The notes under the pieces are model-generated. The model had not been told where the DNA came from, did not search any database, and worked only from the letters and a program-made list of their open reading frames with translations. From Streptomyces sp. NBC_01335 (GTDB taxonomy: Bacteria; Actinomycetota; Actinomycetes; Streptomycetales; Streptomycetaceae), in contig NZ_CP108370.1 of assembly GCF_035953295.1 (NCBI RefSeq), forward strand, positions 3,439,001 through 3,503,000: DNA of 64,000 nucleotides. Reading direction: 5' to 3'. This document shows positions 17,478 to 25,921 of this stretch, one piece after another. Position numbers and translations under genes: made by a program. Every line of letters begins with the position of its first letter. Positions within the stretch are counted from its first letter, which is position 1.

Positions 17478-18770
17478 TCAGTGGGCCGCGAGGCCCGCGT
17501 CGCGGAACGCGTCCAGGCTCGGGCGGATGGTCGCCGTCAGGCCGGTCGTCGGAGAGACGGCGTCCAGGGTCTTCAGGCCGTCGCCGGTGTTCAGGACGAC
17601 GGTGGTCAGGGTCGGGTCGAGCAGACCGGCCTCGATCAGCTTCCGCGTCACACCGACGGTCACGCCGCCCGCGGTCTCCGCGAAGATGCCCTCGGTGCGG
17701 GCGAGCAGCTTGATCGCGTCGACGACCTGCTCGTCGTCGACGTCCTCCACCGCGCCGCCGGTGCGGCGGGCGATGTCCAGGACGTACGGGCCGTCGGCCG
17801 GGTTGCCGATCGCGAGCGACTTGGCGATCGTGTTCGGCTTCTGCGGGCGGACCACGTCGTGGCCGGCCTTGAAGGCGGTGGAGACCGGGGAGCAGCCCTC
17901 GGCCTGGGCGCCGAAGATCTTGTACGGCTTGTCCTCGACGAGGCCGAGCTTGATCAGCTCCTGGAGCCCCTTGTCGATCTTGGTGAGCTGGGAGCCGGAC
18001 GCGATCGGGATGACCAGCTGGTCCGGGAGCTGCCAGCCGAGCTGCTCGCAGATCTCGTACGCGAGCGTCTTCGAGCCCTCGCCGTAGTACGGGCGGAGGT
18101 TGACGTTGACGAAGCCCCAGCCCTCGCCCAGCGGGTCGCCGATGAGCTCGGAACAGAAGCGGTTCACGTCGTCGTAGTTGCCGTCGATGCCGACGAGCTC
18201 GCCGCCGTACACCGCGGCCATGACGACCTTGCCCTCTTCCAGGTCGTGCGGGATGAACACGCAGGAGCGGAAGCCGGCCCGCGCGGCGGCGGCGCCGACC
18301 GCGCCGGCGAGGTTGCCGGTGGAGGAGCAGGAGAGGGTGGTGTATCCGAAGGCGCGGGCGGCCTCGACGGCGATCGCGACGACGCGGTCCTTGAAGGAGT
18401 GCGTCGGGTTGCCGGAGTCGTCCTTGACGTACAGGGCGCCGGTGACGCCCAGCTCGCGGGCGAGGTTGTCGGCCTTGACCAGCTTGGTGAAGCCGGGGTT
18501 CATGTTGGGCTTGTCGGCGACGTCGGCGGGCACCGGCAGCAGCGGCGCGTAGCGCCAGATGTTGTCCGGGCCGGCCTCGATGCGCTTCTTCAGCTCTTCC
18601 GGGGAGCCGCTCGGCAGGTCGTACGCCACTTCGAGCGGCCCGAAACAGGACGCACAGGCGAAAATGGGACCGAGTTCGAAGCGTTCACCGCACTCGCGAC
18701 AGGAAAGCGCGGTGGCGGGACCGAGGTCCACGGACGTGCCGGAATTCGCTGCAACGGTCTGAACAGCCAT
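17478..18770 (-). CDS. thrC: Threonine synthase
   Basis: 430 residues, a PLP-dependent enzyme converting O-phosphohomoserine to threonine in the cytosol. The N-terminal cysteine pairs C24-x2-C27 and C39-x2-C42 form the small ribbon common in this branch. The PLP lysine is K127 in NPTHSFKDR, and a glycine-rich phosphate loop (SCSSTGNLAGAVGA) follows. ATG 18770 lies about 20 nt past the end of a SAM-I riboswitch on the same strand, so expression should fall when SAM is abundant. The CysO-like carrier gene is co-transcribed 29 nt downstream. Confidence 0.96.
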   Translation of the reverse strand: MAVQTVAANSGTSVDLGPATALSCRECGERFELGPIFACASCFGPLEVAYDLPSGSPEELKKRIEAGPDNIWRYAPLLPVPADVADKPNMNPGFTKLVKADNLARELGVTGALYVKDDSGNPTHSFKDRVVAIAVEAARAFGYTTLSCSSTGNLAGAVGAAAARAGFRSCVFIPHDLEEGKVVMAAVYGGELVGIDGNYDDVNRFCSELIGDPLGEGWGFVNVNLRPYYGEGSKTLAYEICEQLGWQLPDQLVIPIASGSQLTKIDKGLQELIKLGLVEDKPYKIFGAQAEGCSPVSTAFKAGHDVVRPQKPNTIAKSLAIGNPADGPYVLDIARRTGGAVEDVDDEQVVDAIKLLARTEGIFAETAGGVTVGVTRKLIEAGLLDPTLTTVVLNTGDGLKTLDAVSPTTGLTATIRPSLDAFRDAGLAAH

Positions 18771-18790
18771 GATGGCGGAGGCCCTTTCTC

Positions 18791-18914
18791 CTCATCTTCC
18801 TTGCGACGCATTTCGCCACAAGACGGAATTGGCACCTTCCCCACCGTGGCCTCGCGGCCGGCGGGAGGGTTGCCGGGACTTCAACGGGCCGTTCCCTCAG
18901 TCCCTCTGGATGAG
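18791..18914 (-). promoter_or_regulatory. SAM-I (S-box) riboswitch in the thrC leader
   Basis: Read on the minus strand, the region contains the conserved S-box blocks in order: CTCATCCAGAGGGACTGAGG, then GGCCC..TGAAGTCCCGGCAACC, then AAGGTGCCAATTCCG. The first six bases (CTCATC, 18914-18909) pair with GATGAG (18796-18791) to close stem P1. Stem P4 forms between TTGTGGCG and CGTCGCAA. The thrC Shine-Dalgarno region (GGAGAAAGGG) directly abuts the 3' strand of P1, and no terminator hairpin with a U tract follows, so control of translation initiation is likely. Confidence 0.88.
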
Positions 18915-19069
18915 CGCTATGGCACTGGACCGTTCGATCCAGGCGTTTGTCCGCCTCTGACCCCGAGATGCGAAGGCAGTGAGCGTTGTTCAAGACTGTA
19001 ACCGAAGCACCAGACGGTTGAGGTAGTCGTCCGAACCGCGAGATGGATCACATACAGGGAGTATCGCCC

Positions 19070-20044
19070 GTGCTGGAAGAGGTCGACAGCTGGCTGAACC
19101 GTCGTTCCTGGACGGCCTCCGACCGCCCCCTGGACCGTCTGCTGGCCGCCAGGAGCCGGAACCCGCGGGGCTCCTCCGTGAGCGTCGTGCTGCCCGCGCT
19201 GAACGAGGAGGCGACGGTCGGCGACATCGTCCGGACCATCCGCCGCGAGCTGATGGAGAAGGTCCCGCTCGTCGACGAACTCGTGGTGATCGACTCCGGC
19301 TCCACCGACGCCACCTCCGCCGTCGCCCGCGCGGCCGGAGCCCGGGTGGTGCACCGCGACGAGATCCTCCCCCGGCTACCGGCCGTCCCCGGCAAGGGCG
19401 AGGTGCTCTGGCGGTCGCTCTTCGTGACCGGCGGCGAGATCGTCTGCTTCGTCGACGCCGACCTCAAGGACTTCTCCGCCGATTTCGTCTCCGGCATCGT
19501 CGGCCCGCTGCTCACCGACCCCGGCGTCCAGTTCGTCAAGGCGATGTACGACCGGCCGCTGGAAACGACGGACGGCCACGTCCCCGCCGGTCCCCCCGCG
19601 CAGGGCGGCCGCGTCACCGAACTGGTCGCCCGCCCGCTGCTCAATCTGCACTGGCCGAAACTGGCCGGCTTCGTCCAGCCGCTGGGCGGCGAGTACGCGG
19701 TACGGCGCCGGCTCCTGGAACAGCTGGCGTTCCCCGTCGGATACGGCGTGGAGCTGGGGCTCCTCGTGGACGCGCTGCACACCGTGGGGCTCGACGCCCT
19801 GGCCCAGGTGGACGTCGGGGTCCGCCGCCACCGCCACCAGGACGGGCAGGCGCTGGGACGGATGGCCGCCGCGATCTACCGGACCGCGCAGCTGCGGCTC
19901 TCCCTAGGGCATCTGGTGCGCCCGGTGCTCACCCAGTTCGAACGCGACGAGGACGGTTTCCGGCCACGTACCTACGCCGTGGACACCGAGGAACGGCCGC
20001 CGGTCCGGGAGATCCCCGAGTACACGGCGAGACACGCCGCCTGA
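19070..20044 (+). CDS. gpgS: Glucosyl-3-phosphoglycerate synthase (GT81-type)
   Basis: 324 residues from GTG 19070, which has AGGGAG 8 nt upstream; ATG 19043 in the same frame lacks an RBS. A GT-A fold starts at VSVVLPALNEEATVGDIV. The metal-binding VDADLKDF and later LNLHWPKLAGFVQPLGGEYAVRR are characteristic of GpgS, which transfers glucose from an NDP-glucose to 3-phosphoglycerate in the route to glucosylglycerate or methylglucose polysaccharides. A trehalose-6-phosphate synthase gene follows about 100 nt later on the same strand. Mannosyl-3-phosphoglycerate synthase is a less likely alternative. Confidence 0.85.
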   Translation: MLEEVDSWLNRRSWTASDRPLDRLLAARSRNPRGSSVSVVLPALNEEATVGDIVRTIRRELMEKVPLVDELVVIDSGSTDATSAVARAAGARVVHRDEILPRLPAVPGKGEVLWRSLFVTGGEIVCFVDADLKDFSADFVSGIVGPLLTDPGVQFVKAMYDRPLETTDGHVPAGPPAQGGRVTELVARPLLNLHWPKLAGFVQPLGGEYAVRRRLLEQLAFPVGYGVELGLLVDALHTVGLDALAQVDVGVRRHRHQDGQALGRMAAAIYRTAQLRLSLGHLVRPVLTQFERDEDGFRPRTYAVDTEERPPVREIPEYTARHAA

Positions 20045-20146
20045 CCCGGCCCGGCCTCTCGTCGGGCACCCGGCAGGAGGCGCCGCCCGATCCGGTCCGG
20101 CCTCGAACACGTTTGGGGGGTTACGTATCGGGCTAGGTTCCGCTAC

Positions 20147-21532
20147 ATGGTCTCCGAGCACGCCGCCCAGGTCCTCGTCGCGTCCAACCGCGGCCCCGTG
20201 TCGTACACGCTGAACGAAGACGGTTCCCTCGACGCACGCCGGGGCGGAGGCGGGCTCGTCTCCGGGCTGAGCGCCGTCGACGACAAGGTGTGGGTCTGCG
20301 CCGCGCTCGGCGACGGCGACCGCGAGGCGGTCCGGCGCGGGGTCGGCGAAGAGGGCGTCCGGATGCTCGACATCGACGCCTCCGTGCACGCCGACGCGTA
20401 CAACGGCATCGCCAACTCCGTCCTCTGGTTCGTCCACCACCTGCTCTACCAGACCCCCGTCGACCCGGTCTTCGACGACGAGTTCCGGCGCCAGTGGGCC
20501 GCGTACGAGACGTACAACCGGGCCTTCGCCGAGGCGCTGGCCGAGGAGGCGGGCGAGGGCGCCGCCGTGCTGGTGCAGGACTACCACCTCGCGCTGGTCC
20601 CCGGGATGCTCCGCGAGCTCCGCGCCGACCTGCGCATCGGCCACTTCTCGCACACCCCGTGGGCGCCGGTGGACTACTTCCGGCTGCTCCCCGACGACAT
20701 CGGCGAACAACTGCTGCGCGGCATCCTCGGCGCCGACCGGGCGGCCTTCCTCACCCGCCGCTGGGCCGACGCGTTCATCGGCTGCTGCACCGAGATCCTC
20801 GGCGGCACCAGCGGCACCCGCATCGGCGTGCACGGGCTCGGCGCGGACGGCGACTTCCTGCTCGCCCGCTCGCACGAGCCGGACGTGGACGAGCGGATGG
20901 CCGCGCTCCGCGAGCAGATCGGCGGCGACGGCAGCCGGAAGACGATCGTCCGGGTCGACCGGACCGAGCTGTCCAAGAACATCGTGCGCGGGCTGCACGC
21001 CTACCGCACCCTCCTCGACAACCACCCCGAGTGGCGCGAACGCGTCGTCCACGTCGCCTTCGCCTACCCCTCCCGCCAGGACCTCGCGGTCTACCGCGAG
21101 TACACGACGGCCGTCCAGGACCTGGCCGACGAGATCAACAAGACGTACGGCACCGACACCTGGACCCCGGTCGTCCTGCACGTGAAGGACGACTTCGCCC
21201 GCTCGCTGGCCGCCTACCGGCTGGCCGACGTGGCACTGGTGAACCCCATCCGGGACGGCATGAACCTGGTCGCCAAGGAGGTCCCGGTCGTCTCCGACCA
21301 CGGGGTCGCCCTGGTGCTCTCCCGCGAGGCCGGGGCGTACGAGGAGCTGGGCGCCGACGCGCTGGTGGTGAACCCGTACGACGTGAGCGCCACGGCCGAG
21401 GCCCTGCACGAGGCGCTGACCATGGACGAGACGGAGCGCGCCGAGCGGTCGGCGCGGCTCGCGGAGGCCGCGACCGCGCTGCCGCCGCAGGCGTGGTTCC
21501 TCCAGCAGCTGGAGGCGCTGCGGGAGGGGTGA
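20147..21532 (+). CDS. otsA: Trehalose-6-phosphate synthase (GT20)
   Basis: 461 residues. Family features are VASNRGPVSY with the GGGGLVSGL glycine loop, VQDYHLALVPGMLR, FSHTPWAP, VDRTELSKN (the R and K that contact the donor phosphates) and NPIRDGMNLVAKE near the donor site. The enzyme joins an NDP-glucose and glucose-6-phosphate. The otsB phosphatase gene lies just downstream on the opposite strand, so the pathway is complete but not one operon. ATG 20147 has only a weak AGG upstream. Confidence 0.93.
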   Translation: MVSEHAAQVLVASNRGPVSYTLNEDGSLDARRGGGGLVSGLSAVDDKVWVCAALGDGDREAVRRGVGEEGVRMLDIDASVHADAYNGIANSVLWFVHHLLYQTPVDPVFDDEFRRQWAAYETYNRAFAEALAEEAGEGAAVLVQDYHLALVPGMLRELRADLRIGHFSHTPWAPVDYFRLLPDDIGEQLLRGILGADRAAFLTRRWADAFIGCCTEILGGTSGTRIGVHGLGADGDFLLARSHEPDVDERMAALREQIGGDGSRKTIVRVDRTELSKNIVRGLHAYRTLLDNHPEWRERVVHVAFAYPSRQDLAVYREYTTAVQDLADEINKTYGTDTWTPVVLHVKDDFARSLAAYRLADVALVNPIRDGMNLVAKEVPVVSDHGVALVLSREAGAYEELGADALVVNPYDVSATAEALHEALTMDETERAERSARLAEAATALPPQAWFLQQLEALREG

Positions 21533-21555
21533 GGGACCGCGCTCCCCCGACGGCC

Positions 21556-21661
21556 GGGTTCTTCCGGGGGGCTCAGATGTTTTCGGGTCGCCCGGATGTT
21601 TTCGGGTCGCCCGGATGTTTTCGGGTCGCCCGGGTTCTTCCGGGGCGCTCAGATGTTTTCG
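21556..21661. repeat. 19-nt tandem repeats duplicating the otsB 3' end
   Basis: GATGTTTTCGGGTCGCCCG occurs three times exactly (21576-21594, 21595-21613, 21614-21632). The array is flanked by two copies of a GGTTCTTCCGGGG-GCTCAGATGTTTTCGG block, and the right-hand copy contains the otsB stop codon and last codons. The pattern reads as a local amplification of the end of otsB between two convergent genes. Confidence 0.85.
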
Positions 21662-22500
21662 GCCACGGCCGCCAGCAGCGCCGCGACCTGTTCCGGGCCC
21701 TGCACGATCAGGTCGGCGCGGGAGGCCAGCTCGGGCACCTCGGTGCCGCCGCTGCACACCAGCAGCCCCGGCACCCGGTCCGGACCGCCCGAACGCAGCT
21801 TCTCCACGGCCGCGAAGGCCGCGATGTCGCCGAGGTCGTCGCCCGCGTAGAGCAGCGACCCGGCCCCCACCTCGGCCGCGTACTCGGTGAGCGCGACGCC
21901 CTTGTCGACCCCCGGCGGGCGCAGCTCCAGGACCTGGCGGCCCGGCTCGACGATCAGCCCGTGCCGCGCGGCGAGCCGGCCGAGGGGCTCGCGCAGCAGC
22001 TCGAAGGCGGCCTGCGGGTCGGCGGCGCGGCGGGTGTGGACGGCGACGGCCTGCCCCTTCTCCTCCACCCAGGCGCCCTTCAGCACCTCGGGCCCGTCGA
22101 GCAGGGCGGGCAGCTCCGCGCGGACGGCGGCGAGACCGGGGTGCGGCGGCGGGGCGGCCACCTCGCCGGAGGCGGCGTCCCAGCGCTCGGCGCCGTAATG
22201 GCCGAGAACTACCAGGTGCTCCAGGCCGGGGACCCCCGCGAACCCGCCGTGCGCGACCGCGACGGCGGCCGGACGGCCGGTGATCACGACCACGGAGGCG
22301 ATCTTCGGCGCGAGCGCGGCGAGCGCCGGCAGCACGTCGGCGTGGGCCCGGGCCTGCTCGGGGTCGGGCACGATGTCGGCGAGGGTGCCGTCGAAGTCGA
22401 GCGCCACCACCGCCCGGCCCGGACGGGCCAGCAGTGCGGCGAGCCCTTCGCGGCCCGCTTCGGTGGTCGGAGTCGGCACGTGGTCCAGGTGGCTGCCCAT
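21649..22500 (-). CDS. otsB: Trehalose-6-phosphate phosphatase
   Basis: 283 residues, HAD superfamily. Motif I is ALDFDGTLADI with the nucleophile and acid/base aspartates, motif II VVITGRP, and motif IV YAGDDLGDIAAF. The cap is typical of trehalose phosphatases (ERWDAASGE, WVEEKGQAVAVHTR). It removes phosphate from the product of the convergent otsA. ATG 22500 has GGAG only one base upstream, so initiation is probably weak. The final codons are part of the locally amplified repeat. Confidence 0.92.
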   Translation of the reverse strand: MGSHLDHVPTPTTEAGREGLAALLARPGRAVVALDFDGTLADIVPDPEQARAHADVLPALAALAPKIASVVVITGRPAAVAVAHGGFAGVPGLEHLVVLGHYGAERWDAASGEVAAPPPHPGLAAVRAELPALLDGPEVLKGAWVEEKGQAVAVHTRRAADPQAAFELLREPLGRLAARHGLIVEPGRQVLELRPPGVDKGVALTEYAAEVGAGSLLYAGDDLGDIAAFAAVEKLRSGGPDRVPGLLVCSGGTEVPELASRADLIVQGPEQVAALLAAVAENI

Positions 22501-22625
22501 GCTCCGACAGTAGCGGGGGACCGGCGGGCCTGCCGAGACCGCACCCCGCACGCCCGCGTGAGGCCCGGCCCCCGCCCCGTAGGCTCGGAGGGAGGGTGCG
22601 TGGGACAGCAGCAAGGAGCACGAGC

Positions 22626-23081
22626 ATGGACGACCCCATCCAGCAGGTCGAGTACGAGCAGATGCTGCTCAGCCGCCACATCTTCCTGCGCACCGCCAAC
22701 GGGCGGCGCAAGGACGACGTGCTGGAGCGGAGTGCCTACGTCCTGCTCAGCCGCATCCGCGTACAGGGGCCGATGTCCATCAAGGAGCTGAGCGACGCCT
22801 TCGGCCTCGACTCGTCCACCCTCAACCGGCAGACCGCCGCCGCGATGCAGGCCGGACTGGTGGAGCGCATCCCGGACCCGTCGGGGGGCATGGCCCGCAA
22901 GTTCCGGATCACGCCGGAGGGCGCGCAGCGGCTCGACGTGGAGCGCGAGAAGAACGCGAGCGGTCTCGGGCTCGTGCTGGAGAAGTGGTCCGCGGAGGAC
23001 GTGGAGCGGTTCGCCGCCTACCTCAAGCGGTTCAACACCGACATCGAGCGGCTCTCGGGACGGCCCTGGCCCCGTCCGTAG
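22626..23081 (+). CDS. MarR-family winged-helix regulator
   Basis: 151 residues. The DNA-binding core runs from SAYVLLSRIRVQGPMSIKEL through DAFGLDSSTLNRQTAAAMQAGLVERI to the wing DPSGGMARKFRITPEGAQRL. The N-terminal helix (QVEYEQMLLSRHIF) and C-terminal helix would make the dimer interface. ATG 22626 follows AAGGAG. It is divergent from otsB, 125 nt away, but no palindrome links it to that gene; targets are unknown. Confidence 0.87.
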   Translation: MDDPIQQVEYEQMLLSRHIFLRTANGRRKDDVLERSAYVLLSRIRVQGPMSIKELSDAFGLDSSTLNRQTAAAMQAGLVERIPDPSGGMARKFRITPEGAQRLDVEREKNASGLGLVLEKWSAEDVERFAAYLKRFNTDIERLSGRPWPRP

Positions 23082-23140
23082 GACGTGCGCCCCGGGGTCC
23101 GCCGTACGTGCACGCCCGCACGCCGTACGACGTGCGCCCG

Positions 23141-23161
23141 CCCGCACGGTCGCTGTGCGGG
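23141..23161. terminator. Short hairpin between convergent genes
   Basis: CCCGCAC and GTGCGGG form a 7-bp stem with a 7-nt loop, between the MarR gene and the convergent DUF3263 gene. The surrounding 23082-23210 also contains repeated GTACG/CGTGCG stretches. Confidence 0.4.
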
Positions 23162-23210
23162 TCGCTCGTGCGGGTGAGCCGGGGGCTCGGCACCGTTGCG
23201 GCGCCTGGTC

Positions 23211-23582
23211 TCAGCGCCGGTTCCGCTTGGCGTCCCGTACGCGGCGCAGGCGGTTGACCGTGACGGGGTCCTCCTCCAGGGCGCGGCGGTCCTCGATGAG
23301 GGCGTTCACCAGCTGGTAGTACCGGACCGGCGAGAGACCCAGCTCCTCGCGGATGGCACGTTCCTTCGCACCGGGACCCGCCCAGGGCCGCCGCTCCAGA
23401 GCGAGCAGCGCGCGGTCGCGGTCGGAGAGCGCGCCGGTCCCGGCCGCGTCCCCGCCCGTCCCGTCGGTGCGCGCGTTCCCGTCGGTGCGCGCGTTCCCGT
23501 CGGTCCGCGCGCTCCCGTCGGCGCCGGTCGCGTCGGGTCCCGGGGCGCCGGGGGTTCCGTTTCCGTGCTCGGGGGCGGTCAT
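23211..23582 (-). CDS. DUF3263-family protein with repetitive N-terminus
   Basis: 123 residues. The C-terminal 72 residues (LSDRDRALLALERRPWAGPG through YYQLVNALIEDRRALEEDP) match the actinobacterial DUF3263 domain, which looks like a small helical DNA-binding type fold. The N-terminal half is Gly/Ala/Thr-rich with three ARTDGN-like repeats encoded by an 18-nt tandem repeat. ATG 23582 is chosen as the first methionine after the operator region; its RBS is poor. The function of the family is not known to me. Confidence 0.75.
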   Translation of the reverse strand: MTAPEHGNGTPGAPGPDATGADGSARTDGNARTDGNARTDGTGGDAAGTGALSDRDRALLALERRPWAGPGAKERAIREELGLSPVRYYQLVNALIEDRRALEEDPVTVNRLRRVRDAKRNRR

Positions 23583-23644
23583 GCCGACCAACCTAACGCG
23601 CGCCCCGGACAGTGCCACCGGCGCGCCCCCGCCTCCTGCGGACT

Positions 23645-23665
23645 TTTGTATGCACACGATACAAA
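23645..23665. promoter_or_regulatory. 21-bp palindrome TTTGTAT-N7-ATACAAA
   Basis: A perfect 7-bp inverted repeat with a 7-nt spacer, between the DUF3263 and nagK starts and 7 nt from the DasR site. Its AT-rich arms stand out in this GC-rich sequence. The binding protein is not known; a ROK- or GntR-type regulator is plausible. Confidence 0.55.
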
Positions 23666-23672
23666 GCGGAAT

Positions 23673-23688
23673 AGTGGACTAGACCTTT
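23673..23688. promoter_or_regulatory. DasR-responsive element (dre) upstream of nagKA
   Basis: AGTGGACTAGACCTTT matches the DasR consensus AGTGGTCTAGACCACT at 12 of 16 positions, including the GG.CTAGACC core. It lies 28 nt before the nagK start. DasR, the GntR-type N-acetylglucosamine regulator of Streptomyces, represses nag genes until glucosamine-6-phosphate accumulates. Confidence 0.75.
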
Positions 23689-23715
23689 TGAGTTCGGCGG
23701 GCGAAACTGTCCCCC

Positions 23716-24648
23716 GTGAGACATGTCATCGCCCTCGATGTGGGCGGCACGGGAATGAAGGCCGCGCTGGTCGGGGCCGACGGCACCCTCCTGCACGAGG
23801 AACGACGAGCCACCGGACGGGAGCGCGGCCCGGAGGCGGTGGTCGAGACCATCCTCGGGTTCGCCGCCGACCTGCGCGCGTACGGGGAGCAGCACTTCGG
23901 TGAGGCCGCGGTGGCCGCCGGGGTGGCCGTTCCGGGCATCATCGACGCCGAGCGGGGCATCGCGGTCTACGCCGCCAACCTCGGCTGGCGCGACCTGCCC
24001 CTGCGCGACCTGCTCGGCGAACGGCTCGGCTCCATCCCCGTCGCGCTCGGCCACGACGTCCGTACCGGCGGGCTGGCCGAGGGCCGCAGCGGGGCCGGAC
24101 GTGGCGCAGACCGCTTCCTCTTCGTCGCCCTCGGCACCGGCATAGCCGGGGCCATCGGCATCGACGGGGTCATCGAGGCCGGCGCGCACGGCAGCGCCGG
24201 GGAGATCGGGCACGTCGTGGTCCGGCCGGACGGCCCGGAGTGCGGCTGCGGTCAGCGCGGCTGCCTGGAGACGCTCGCCTCCGCCGCCGCCGTCACCCGC
24301 GCCTGGGCCGCCGCCTGCGGCGACCCTTCACAGGACGCGGCGGACTGCGCGCGGGCCGTCGACGCGGGCGATCCCACCGCCCTGCGCGTCTGGGCCGACG
24401 CCGTCGACGCACTGGCCGCCGGGCTGGTCACCGCGATCACCCTGCTGGACCCGCGCACGCTCATCATCGGTGGCGGTCTGGCCGAGGCGGGGGAAACCTT
24501 GTTCACACCGCTGCGTGCGGCCGTCGAGGAACGCATCACGTTCCAGACACTGCCCCACATCGTTCCGGCGACCCTCGGGGACACCGCCGGATGCCTGGGC
24601 GCGGGGCTGCTCGCCTGGGATCTACTCGCCACGGAGGTATCCGTCTGA
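23716..24648 (+). CDS. nagK: N-acetylglucosamine kinase (ROK family)
   Basis: 310 residues. ALDVGGTGMKAAL is the ATP phosphate loop, D114 in GHDVRTGG is the likely catalytic base, and the ROK zinc site is H166 with C176, C178 and C183 in ECGCGQRGCLE. It phosphorylates cytosolic sugar, here N-acetylglucosamine by context: the stop overlaps the nagA start (TGATG) and a DasR site precedes the gene. GTG 23716 has no good Shine-Dalgarno. A different ROK sugar specificity is possible but less likely beside nagA. Confidence 0.9.
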   Translation: MRHVIALDVGGTGMKAALVGADGTLLHEERRATGRERGPEAVVETILGFAADLRAYGEQHFGEAAVAAGVAVPGIIDAERGIAVYAANLGWRDLPLRDLLGERLGSIPVALGHDVRTGGLAEGRSGAGRGADRFLFVALGTGIAGAIGIDGVIEAGAHGSAGEIGHVVVRPDGPECGCGQRGCLETLASAAAVTRAWAAACGDPSQDAADCARAVDAGDPTALRVWADAVDALAAGLVTAITLLDPRTLIIGGGLAEAGETLFTPLRAAVEERITFQTLPHIVPATLGDTAGCLGAGLLAWDLLATEVSV

Positions 24649-25802
24649 TGGCCGGACGCGCAGACAGCACAGTTCTCACCGGTGCCCGGGTCGTACGGCC
24701 CAGCGGCATCGAGGAGAACGGCCGGTTGGCCGTCGAGGGCACACGGATCGCCGACGAGGCCCCCGAGGACGCCAGGACCCTCGACCTGACCGGGCACTGG
24801 ATCGTCCCCGGCTTCGTGGACATGCACAACCACGGCGGCGGCGGCGCGTCCTTCACCGCCGGTTCGGTGGACCAGGTACTGACCGGCGTACGGACGCACC
24901 GCGAGCACGGCACCACCACGGTCGTCGCCTCCACCGTGACCGACAGCCTGGACTTCCTCGGCCGCTGGGCCGGGGTCCTCTCCGAGCTGGCCGAACAGGG
25001 CGAGATCGCGGGCATCCACTTCGAGGGGCCGTTCATCTCGCCCTGCCGCAAGGGCGCGCACAGCGAGTCCCTCCTCCGCGCCCCCGACCCGGCCGCCGTC
25101 GGCGCCCTGCTGAAGGCCGCGCGCGGTACGGCGAAGATGATGACGCTCGCCACCGAACTGCCCGGCGGGCTCGACTCGGTACGGCTCCTCGCCGAACAGG
25201 GCGTCATCGCGGCGATCGGCCACACCGACGCCACCTACGAGCAGACCGTCGAGGCGATCGACGCGGGCGCCACCGTCGCGACCCACCTCTACAACGCGAT
25301 GCCCGCCCTCGGCCACCGCGCCCCCGGCCCGATCGCGGCGCTGCTGGAGGACGAGCGGATCACCGTCGAGCTGATCAACGACGGCACCCATCTGCACCCG
25401 GCGGCCCTGGAGATGGCCTACCACCACGCGGGCGCCGCCCGGGTCGCCCTGATCACCGACGCGATGGACGCGGCCGGCTTCGGCGACGGCCAGTACCAGC
25501 TCGGCCCGCTCGCGGTCGAGGTCAAGGACGGCGTCGCCCGGCTGGTGGAGGGCGGCTCGATCGCCGGGTCCACGCTCACCCTGGACACCGCGTTCCGGCG
25601 GGCCGTGACCATCGACCGCATCCCGGTCGAGGACGTCGTCCGGTCCATCTCCGTCAACCCCGCCCGGCTCCTGGGGCTGTACGACCGGATCGGCTCGCTG
25701 GAGACCGGCAAGGACGCCGACCTGGTGGTACTGGACGAGGCGTTCGTCCTCAAGGGCGTCATGCGCAGGGGCGAGTGGATCGTCGAGCCCAAGGGGGCCT
25801 GA
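24648..25802 (+). CDS. nagA: N-acetylglucosamine-6-phosphate deacetylase
   Basis: 384 residues, amidohydrolase superfamily. PGFVDMHNHGGGG carries the first metal ligands; GIHFEGPFISP the metal-binding glutamate; GHTDATYEQ and THLYNAMPALGHRAPG the histidines; ITDAMDAAG the catalytic aspartate. It converts N-acetylglucosamine-6-phosphate to glucosamine-6-phosphate, the DasR effector. The start overlaps the nagK stop, with ACGGAGG upstream, so the two are translationally coupled. A strong terminator follows. Confidence 0.96.
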   Translation: MAGRADSTVLTGARVVRPSGIEENGRLAVEGTRIADEAPEDARTLDLTGHWIVPGFVDMHNHGGGGASFTAGSVDQVLTGVRTHREHGTTTVVASTVTDSLDFLGRWAGVLSELAEQGEIAGIHFEGPFISPCRKGAHSESLLRAPDPAAVGALLKAARGTAKMMTLATELPGGLDSVRLLAEQGVIAAIGHTDATYEQTVEAIDAGATVATHLYNAMPALGHRAPGPIAALLEDERITVELINDGTHLHPAALEMAYHHAGAARVALITDAMDAAGFGDGQYQLGPLAVEVKDGVARLVEGGSIAGSTLTLDTAFRRAVTIDRIPVEDVVRSISVNPARLLGLYDRIGSLETGKDADLVVLDEAFVLKGVMRRGEWIVEPKGA

Positions 25803-25819
25803 ACGGGGTTCTGGACACG

Positions 25820-25850
25820 TGGGCTTGGGGGTCCGAAACCCCCAAGCCCA
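25820..25850 (+). terminator. Rho-independent-type terminator of nagKA
   Basis: TGGGCTTGGGGG (25820-25831) pairs with CCCCCAAGCCCA (25839-25850) as a perfect 12-bp stem around a 7-nt loop, followed by TTTGT. It begins 18 nt after the nagA stop. Confidence 0.88.
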
Positions 25851-25921
25851 TTTGTATGACCGGAAATCGCCCCTCGCGAAAGGGCATTGTCGCCACGGCT
25901 CCCGTGGGTCACGCTGTCCCC

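Noticed and set aside
19043..19069. ATG 19043 as the start of gpgS
   Set aside because: It has no Shine-Dalgarno, whereas GTG 19070 has AGGGAG at 8 nt and gives the VLEEVDSWL start I recall for Streptomyces homologues.
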